From: Gallibacterium genomosp. 1
Lineage (GTDB): Bacteria; Pseudomonadota; Gammaproteobacteria; Enterobacterales; Pasteurellaceae
DNA: 64,000 nt
Reading direction: 5' to 3'
NCBI RefSeq assembly: GCF_000771875.1
Contig: NZ_JPXX01000003.1
Span: forward strand, 1 to 64,000
Of this stretch, positions 59,659 to 64,000 are shown piece after piece. The notes beneath the pieces are model-generated. The model saw only the letters and a list, made by a program, of their open reading frames with translations. It made no database searches and was not told the DNA's origin. Position 1 is the first letter of the stretch. Each line of letters opens with the position of its first letter. The position numbers and the translations under genes were made by a program.

Positions 59659-60960
59659 ATGCAAATTTCAGTAGAAACAACTCAAGGATTAGAACGCCGT
59701 ATTAGCATTACTGTACCGGCAGATGTGATCGAACAAGCTGTTCGTGAAGAATTAAAAAGAGTAGCTAAAACTGCTCGTATTGACGGTTTCCGCAAAGGTA
59801 AAGTGCCGCCAAGCATTATCGAACAACGTTTTGGTGCTTCTGCTCGTCAGGATGTTTTAGGTGATGTAATGCAACGTCACTTCTTTGATGCCGTAATGCA
59901 GGAAAAAATCAATTTGGCAAGCCGTCCAACTTTCACACCAGAAAAATACAATGTTGGTGAAGATTTAACTTTCTCTGCAACTTTTGAAGTTTATCCTGAA
60001 GTGGAAATCAAAGGTTTAGAAAATATCAAAGTTGAAAAACCAGTTGTAAAAATCAATGAAGCAGACATTGATAAAATGGTTGATACATTACGTAAACAAC
60101 AAGCAACTTGGGAAGAAACCACTGAAGCAGCAGCTGCGGACAGTCGTGTGACTTTAGACTTCGTCGGTTCTATTGATGGCGAAGAATTTGAAGGCGGAAA
60201 AGCGAACGACTTCATCCTCTTTATGGGACAAGGCCGTATGATTCCTGGCTTCGAAGACGGTATCGTAGGTCACAAAGCCGGCGAACAATTCGATATTGAT
60301 GTCACATTCCCTGAAGAGTACCACGCAGAAAACTTAAAAGGTAAAGCGGCTAAATTTGCTATTACCTTGAAAAAAGTGGAAAAAATGGTACTTCCTGAAT
60401 TAACAGATGAATTTGTGGCTAAATTCGGGCCAAATACTAAAACTGTTGCTGACCTTCGTGCAGAAATTGAAAAAAATATGCAACGTGAACTTGATAATGC
60501 AGTAACTGCAAACATCAAACAGCAAGTTCTTGATGGTTTGCTTGAGCAAAATAATATCGATGTTCCGAATGCAGCGGTTGATGAAGAAATCAACGTATTA
60601 CGTCAACAAGCAGCACAACGTTTTGGTGGTAATGCTAAACAAGCGCTTGAATTACCACGTGAAATTTTTGAAGAACAGGCTAAACGTCGTGTTAAAGTCG
60701 GTTTATTGCTTAGCAAAGTTATCTCCGGTAATGACTTAAAAGTAGATGAAGATCGTGTTAAATCAATGATCGCAAGTATTGCTTCTGCTTATGAGCAACC
60801 TGAAGAAGTGATTAATTATTACAGCAGCAATAAAGAACTTTCCAACAACATCCGTAACGTTGTATTAGAAGATCAAGCTGTTGATGCAATTCTTGCTAAA
60901 GCGCAAGTGTCAGAAGTTGAAAAATCTTTTGACGACATTATGAACACTCCTCGTGCATAA
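59659..60960 (+). CDS. tig: Trigger factor
   Basis: Ribosome-bound chaperone, 433 residues. The N-terminal ribosome-binding loop [17 protein letters not shown] lies at about residues 43-59. The FKBP-type isomerase domain (about 160-245) follows, with [22 protein letters not shown], then the helical chaperone arms to the end. tig-clpP-clpX is the standard order. Confidence 0.98.
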   Translation: MQISVETTQGLERRISITVPADVIEQAVREELKRVAKTARIDGFRKGKVPPSIIEQRFGASARQDVLGDVMQRHFFDAVMQEKINLASRPTFTPEKYNVGEDLTFSATFEVYPEVEIKGLENIKVEKPVVKINEADIDKMVDTLRKQQATWEETTEAAAADSRVTLDFVGSIDGEEFEGGKANDFILFMGQGRMIPGFEDGIVGHKAGEQFDIDVTFPEEYHAENLKGKAAKFAITLKKVEKMVLPELTDEFVAKFGPNTKTVADLRAEIEKNMQRELDNAVTANIKQQVLDGLLEQNNIDVPNAAVDEEINVLRQQAAQRFGGNAKQALELPREIFEEQAKRRVKVGLLLSKVISGNDLKVDEDRVKSMIASIASAYEQPEEVINYYSSNKELSNNIRNVVLEDQAVDAILAKAQVSEVEKSFDDIMNTPRA

Positions 60961-60962
60961 TG

Positions 60963-60982
60963 AATAGTGCTATAGCACTATT
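60963..60982 (+). terminator. Palindrome after tig
   Basis: AATAGTGCTA and TAGCACTATT are perfectly complementary and start two bases after the tig stop. No T-run follows directly, so it may only stabilise the mRNA end. Confidence 0.5.
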
Positions 60983-61022
60983 TGAAAATAGCGCTATAAC
61001 ACAAAATTATTCTACATTCATC

Positions 61023-61053
61023 AAGTGCGGTTAATCTATACCGCACTTTTTCT
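61023..61053 (+). terminator. Paired uptake signals forming tig terminator
   Basis: AAGTGCGGT (61023-61031) and ACCGCACTT (61040-61048) are two exact Haemophilus-type DNA uptake signals in inverted orientation, with an 8-base loop and TTTCT afterwards. Such pairs often double as terminators in Pasteurellaceae. Confidence 0.85.
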
Positions 61054-61098
61054 ATTCTTTTTACGATTAAAAAGATTAGCTACAAAATAGGAGAAAAT

Positions 61099-61686
61099 AT
61101 GGCATTAGTTCCAATGGTTGTCGAACAAACTGCTCGTGGTGAACGTGCTTTCGATATTTATTCTCGCTTGCTTAAAGAACGTGTAATTTTTCTTAACGGT
61201 CAAGTAGAGGATAATATGGCTAACTTAATTGTTGCTCAATTATTATTCCTTGAAGCGGAAAATCCTGATGAAGATATTAATCTTTATATCAACTCACCTG
61301 GTGGTGTAGTTACTGCCGGAATGGCAATTTATGACACAATGCAATTTATTAAACCTGATGTTCGTACGCTTTGTATGGGACAAGCCTGTTCTATGGGAGC
61401 ATTTTTATTAGCGGGTGGTGCAGCAGGAAAACGTTTTGCACTTCCACACGCTCGTATTATGATCCATCAACCTTTAGGTGGATATCGTGGTCAGGCATCA
61501 GATATTCAAATTCACGCACAAGAAATTCTTAAAATCAAAGATACTTTAAATCAACGTCTTGCTTTCCATACTGGTCAACCATTGGAAGTTGTAGAACGTG
61601 ATACTGATCGTGATAACTTTATGTCTGCTCAGGCAGCTAAAGAATATGGTTTAATTGATGAAGTATTAACTCATCGCCAACTATAA
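61099..61686 (+). CDS. clpP: ATP-dependent Clp protease proteolytic subunit
   Basis: Self-compartmentalised serine protease subunit, 195 residues. Nucleophile Ser in [14 protein letters not shown] (about residue 99), His in [11 protein letters not shown] and Asp in [11 protein letters not shown] make the triad. Good TAGGAG site. It lies 11 bases before clpX. Confidence 0.98.
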   Translation: MALVPMVVEQTARGERAFDIYSRLLKERVIFLNGQVEDNMANLIVAQLLFLEAENPDEDINLYINSPGGVVTAGMAIYDTMQFIKPDVRTLCMGQACSMGAFLLAGGAAGKRFALPHARIMIHQPLGGYRGQASDIQIHAQEILKIKDTLNQRLAFHTGQPLEVVERDTDRDNFMSAQAAKEYGLIDEVLTHRQL

Positions 61687-61697
61687 GTGAGAAATTT

Positions 61698-62945
61698 ATG
61701 TCAGATAAACCAGAGAATAATGAGAAATTTTACTGCTCACTTTGTGGTAAAGAGAAACACGAAGTGAGCAAATTGATTGCCGGAGTATCCGGTTATATTT
61801 GTAATGAATGTGTGGAAACGTGCCACGATTTATTGATGGAAGAAGCTAATAAGCAGCAAAAAGAGCAAGAGCAAGGAAAAACGCTAGAAAAGCTACCTAC
61901 ACCACATCAAATCCGTGCGCATTTGGATGATTATGTAATCGGACAAGATCAAGCAAAAAAAATCCTTTCTGTCGCTGTTTATAATCATTACAAACGCCTA
62001 CGTAACAATGAAACAGAGCTTGATGTTGAATTAGGGAAAAGTAATATTTTGCTGATCGGTCCGACTGGAAGTGGAAAAACGTTATTGGCACAAACATTGG
62101 CTCGCCAAATTAATGTTCCTTTTGCAATTGCCGATGCGACAACGTTAACTGAAGCCGGTTATGTCGGTGAAGATGTTGAAAATATTATTCAACGGTTATT
62201 ACAAAATTGTGATTACGATACCGAAAAAGCGGAACAGGGCATTATTTATATTGATGAAATTGATAAAATTACTCGTAAATCTGAAAATCCATCGATTACT
62301 AGAGATGTTTCCGGTGAAGGGGTACAACAAGCATTATTGAAACTAATTGAAGGTACAATCGCATCTGTTCCACCTCAAGGCGGAAGAAAACATCCACAGC
62401 AAGAGTTTTTGAAAGTGGATACTTCAAAAATTCTCTTTATTTGTGGAGGTGCATTTTCCGGATTGGATAAAATCATCGAAAAACGCACTCATAAAGATCG
62501 TGGAATAGGTTTCAATGCAAATGTACAAAGCAAAGAAAAAGAGAATGATATCAGCAAATTATTTGCACAGGTAGAAACCGAAGACTTAATCAAATTTGGT
62601 TTAATTCCTGAATTTGTTGGTCGTTTACCGGTTGTAGCGTCATTAGCGGAACTAGATGAAGAGGCATTAATCAGTATTTTAACTGTACCGAAAAATGCGT
62701 TAATCAAACAATATCAGGCATTGTTTAAACTAGAAAATGTAGAATTGGAATTTACGCCACAGGCATTAACAGCAATAGCCAAAAAAGCACTTGCGCGTAA
62801 AACTGGTGCCAGAGGATTACGTTCCATTGTCGAAGGTGTTTTATTAGATACAATGTACGATCTTCCTTCTTTAGAGGGATTAAAGAAAGTGGTTGTGGAT
62901 CAGGATGTTATTGAAAACCAATCACTGCCAAAATTAGAATATTAA
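61698..62945 (+). CDS. clpX: Clp ATPase subunit ClpX
   Basis: AAA+ unfoldase that feeds ClpP, 415 residues. The N-terminal four-Cys zinc domain ([11 protein letters not shown]...CNECVETC) is followed by Walker [19 protein letters not shown] (about 115) and Walker [12 protein letters not shown]. The pore loop GYVGEDVE and the ClpP-binding IGF-type loop (GIGFNANV) are present. Co-transcribed with clpP. Confidence 0.98.
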   Translation: MSDKPENNEKFYCSLCGKEKHEVSKLIAGVSGYICNECVETCHDLLMEEANKQQKEQEQGKTLEKLPTPHQIRAHLDDYVIGQDQAKKILSVAVYNHYKRLRNNETELDVELGKSNILLIGPTGSGKTLLAQTLARQINVPFAIADATTLTEAGYVGEDVENIIQRLLQNCDYDTEKAEQGIIYIDEIDKITRKSENPSITRDVSGEGVQQALLKLIEGTIASVPPQGGRKHPQQEFLKVDTSKILFICGGAFSGLDKIIEKRTHKDRGIGFNANVQSKEKENDISKLFAQVETEDLIKFGLIPEFVGRLPVVASLAELDEEALISILTVPKNALIKQYQALFKLENVELEFTPQALTAIAKKALARKTGARGLRSIVEGVLLDTMYDLPSLEGLKKVVVDQDVIENQSLPKLEY

Positions 62946-62955
62946 CAACAACATT

Positions 62956-63009
62956 TGATCTACACTGAAAGATTAATTGATAAGAGTGGTTAATCAGCGG
63001 TGTAGATCA
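62956..63009 (+). terminator. clpPX terminator (long two-part stem)
   Basis: TGATCTACAC (62956-62965) pairs with GTGTAGATCA (63000-63009), and GATTAA (62971) with TTAATC (62990) extends the stem. TTTTCTTTTC follows. Confidence 0.75.
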
Positions 63010-63087
63010 TTTTCTTTTCTTTCTCATTTCTTTTTTTCACAAAAACTGCTATCTTATTAAGAATAATTCTCAACAAAGAAAAGGCTA

Positions 63088-63486
63088 ATGTTACGCTATA
63101 TTTATATTTTTCTTGGATTTACTTGTTTAGCTTTAGGCATTCTCGGTGCTTTCCTCCCACTTTTACCGACAACGCCTTTTTTGCTCTGTACGCTTTTTTT
63201 CTTTGGAAAAAGTTCCCCTAGGCTAGAAAACTGGTTTAAACAGACTCAGGTTTATCATAAATATTTAAAAACATTTAATGAACAACGAGCTTTAACAAAA
63301 CGCGCGAAACGTTCCATTTTATTAATCTCAACAATAATGATGGCACTCTCTTTTTATGCCTTACCAAATATCATAGGTAAGATCGTAATTCTTTTATTAC
63401 TTTTGATCGAATATTGGTGTTTTTTCTTTTGGATAAAAACAATTCCTGAAGAAAAATCAATCTGTCACTCTCGTGAAACAGTGTAA
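63088..63486 (+). CDS. ybaN: YbaN family inner-membrane protein (DUF454)
   Basis: A 132-residue protein with an N-terminal hydrophobic hairpin and a second one near residues 75-115. The family motif GILGAFLPLLPTTPFLL lies at about residues 17-33 and the FFFGKSSPRLENWF segment follows. Function is unknown. AAAGAAAAGG upstream. Single gene after clpX. Confidence 0.9.
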   Translation: MLRYIYIFLGFTCLALGILGAFLPLLPTTPFLLCTLFFFGKSSPRLENWFKQTQVYHKYLKTFNEQRALTKRAKRSILLISTIMMALSFYALPNIIGKIVILLLLLIEYWCFFFWIKTIPEEKSICHSRETV

Positions 63487-63550
63487 TAACATCATTATTT
63501 AGATCTAGCTCAACAATATTGATATAAAAACTGATAAAATTATTAACCAC

Positions 63551-63574
63551 AAAGCGTTAATCTTAATTAACGCT
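63551..63574 (+). terminator. ybaN terminator
   Basis: AAGCGTTAAT and ATTAACGCTT pair perfectly around CTTA, followed by ATTTGTTG. Confidence 0.8.
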
Positions 63575-63616
63575 TATTTGTTGTGTGTAAATCATAAAAT
63601 TAAATAAGGAACTTAT

Positions 63617-64000
63617 ATGATCTGGTTACAATTTTTAGTTGTACTTTTCTTTATATTTTTAGGTACTCGCCTTGGTGGAATAGGAATCGGTTTTGCTGGC
63701 GGTTTAGGTGTTGTTGCATTAGCGTTATTAGGATTAACACCGGGTGAAATTCCATTTGATGTTATTTCTATCATTATGTCTGTTATTATGGCAATCGCTG
63801 CAATGCAGGTCGCAGGTGGTATGGATTTCTTAGTTAAATGGGCGGAACACGTACTTCGTAAACATCCTAAACATATCACTTTCCTTGCACCGGCAGTAGG
63901 TTACTTTATGACTGTTTGTGCTGGTACAGGTCACACTGCATTTTCAATTCTTCCAGTGGTGGCTGAAGTAGCGAAAGAACAAGGTATTAGACCTTCTCGT
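63617..64000 (+). CDS. Anaerobic C4-dicarboxylate transporter, Dcu family (partial)
   Basis: The first 128 codons of a membrane transporter that runs off the window. It starts MIWLQFLVVLFFIFLGTRLG and contains GIGIGFAGGLGVVALALLG, FDVISIIMSVIMAIAAMQVA and VVAEVAKEQGIRPSR. This N-terminus is closer to DcuA than to DcuB of E. coli, although the Haemophilus gene is usually called dcuB. It exchanges fumarate or aspartate for succinate in anaerobic growth. AAGGAACTT precedes the ATG. Confidence 0.9.
   Translation, partial: MIWLQFLVVLFFIFLGTRLGGIGIGFAGGLGVVALALLGLTPGEIPFDVISIIMSVIMAIAAMQVAGGMDFLVKWAEHVLRKHPKHITFLAPAVGYFMTVCAGTGHTAFSILPVVAEVAKEQGIRPSR

Overview
The window is chromosomal DNA of a gamma-proteobacterium of the family Pasteurellaceae (the Haemophilus/Actinobacillus/Pasteurella group). 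The evidence is the AT-rich base composition, a Haemophilus-type Sxy/TfoX competence regulator, a signal-peptide-bearing ATP-dependent DNA ligase behind a competence-type (CRP-S) site, a one-parvulin SurA, a glycine riboswitch in front of an alanine/glycine symporter, and Haemophilus-type uptake signal sequences (AAGTGCGGT). I counted only four exact copies of that 9-mer by eye, which is sparse for a Haemophilus-like genome. I do not assign a genus. Almost everything is core genome. The only clearly accessory stretch is the first 4.6 kb. Layout: 34-4640 holds a dead IS3-family element, a phase-variable-looking autotransporter gene and a second remnant of the same IS. 4718-9261 holds tfoX/sxy, ychJ, nudC-hemE-yjaG and hupA, with a structured intergenic element before hupA. 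9267-13614 holds surA, rsmA, yrbG-like, apaH and pyrR. 13746-19927 holds a guanine/hypoxanthine permease behind a PurR operator and carAB behind tandem ArgR boxes. 19928-29478 holds mlaA, yfbU, an FNT channel, prfB (with programmed frameshift), lysS, the competence ligase, yqfB-yicG, an Nramp-like transporter, a low-molecular-weight phosphatase and ydcH. 29523-35311 holds a TRAP transporter operon with a CRP-like site and the feoAB(C) iron operon with a perfect FNR box. 35348-40000 holds metJ/metL with MetJ boxes between them and a tandem glycine riboswitch with alsT. 40029-47713 is the classical replication/translation cluster: mnmE, yidC, yidD, rnpA, rpmH leftwards and dnaA, dnaN, recF rightwards. 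47730-54046 holds rluC, rne with a long leader, fau, 6S RNA, zapA and ygfB. 54058-59277 holds pepP-ubiH-ubiI, asnC and udp. 59659-64000 holds tig, clpP-clpX, ybaN and the start of a Dcu transporter. Several circuits can be read directly: purine control (PurR box at ghxP), arginine control (ArgR boxes at carAB), methionine control (Met boxes between metJ and metL), glycine sensing (riboswitch-alsT), anaerobic iron uptake (FNR-feo), RF2 autoregulation (prfB frameshift), and competence (tfoX plus CRP-S ligase, which share this window but are not adjacent). I found no tRNA, rRNA, CRISPR array or prophage, no defence system that I recognise, and no obviously novel multi-gene system. The most interesting loose ends are the poly-C tract in the autotransporter, the structured RNA-like element between yjaG and hupA, the carA leader fold, and a nearly identical 18-bp CRP-like site in front of both the ligase and asnC.
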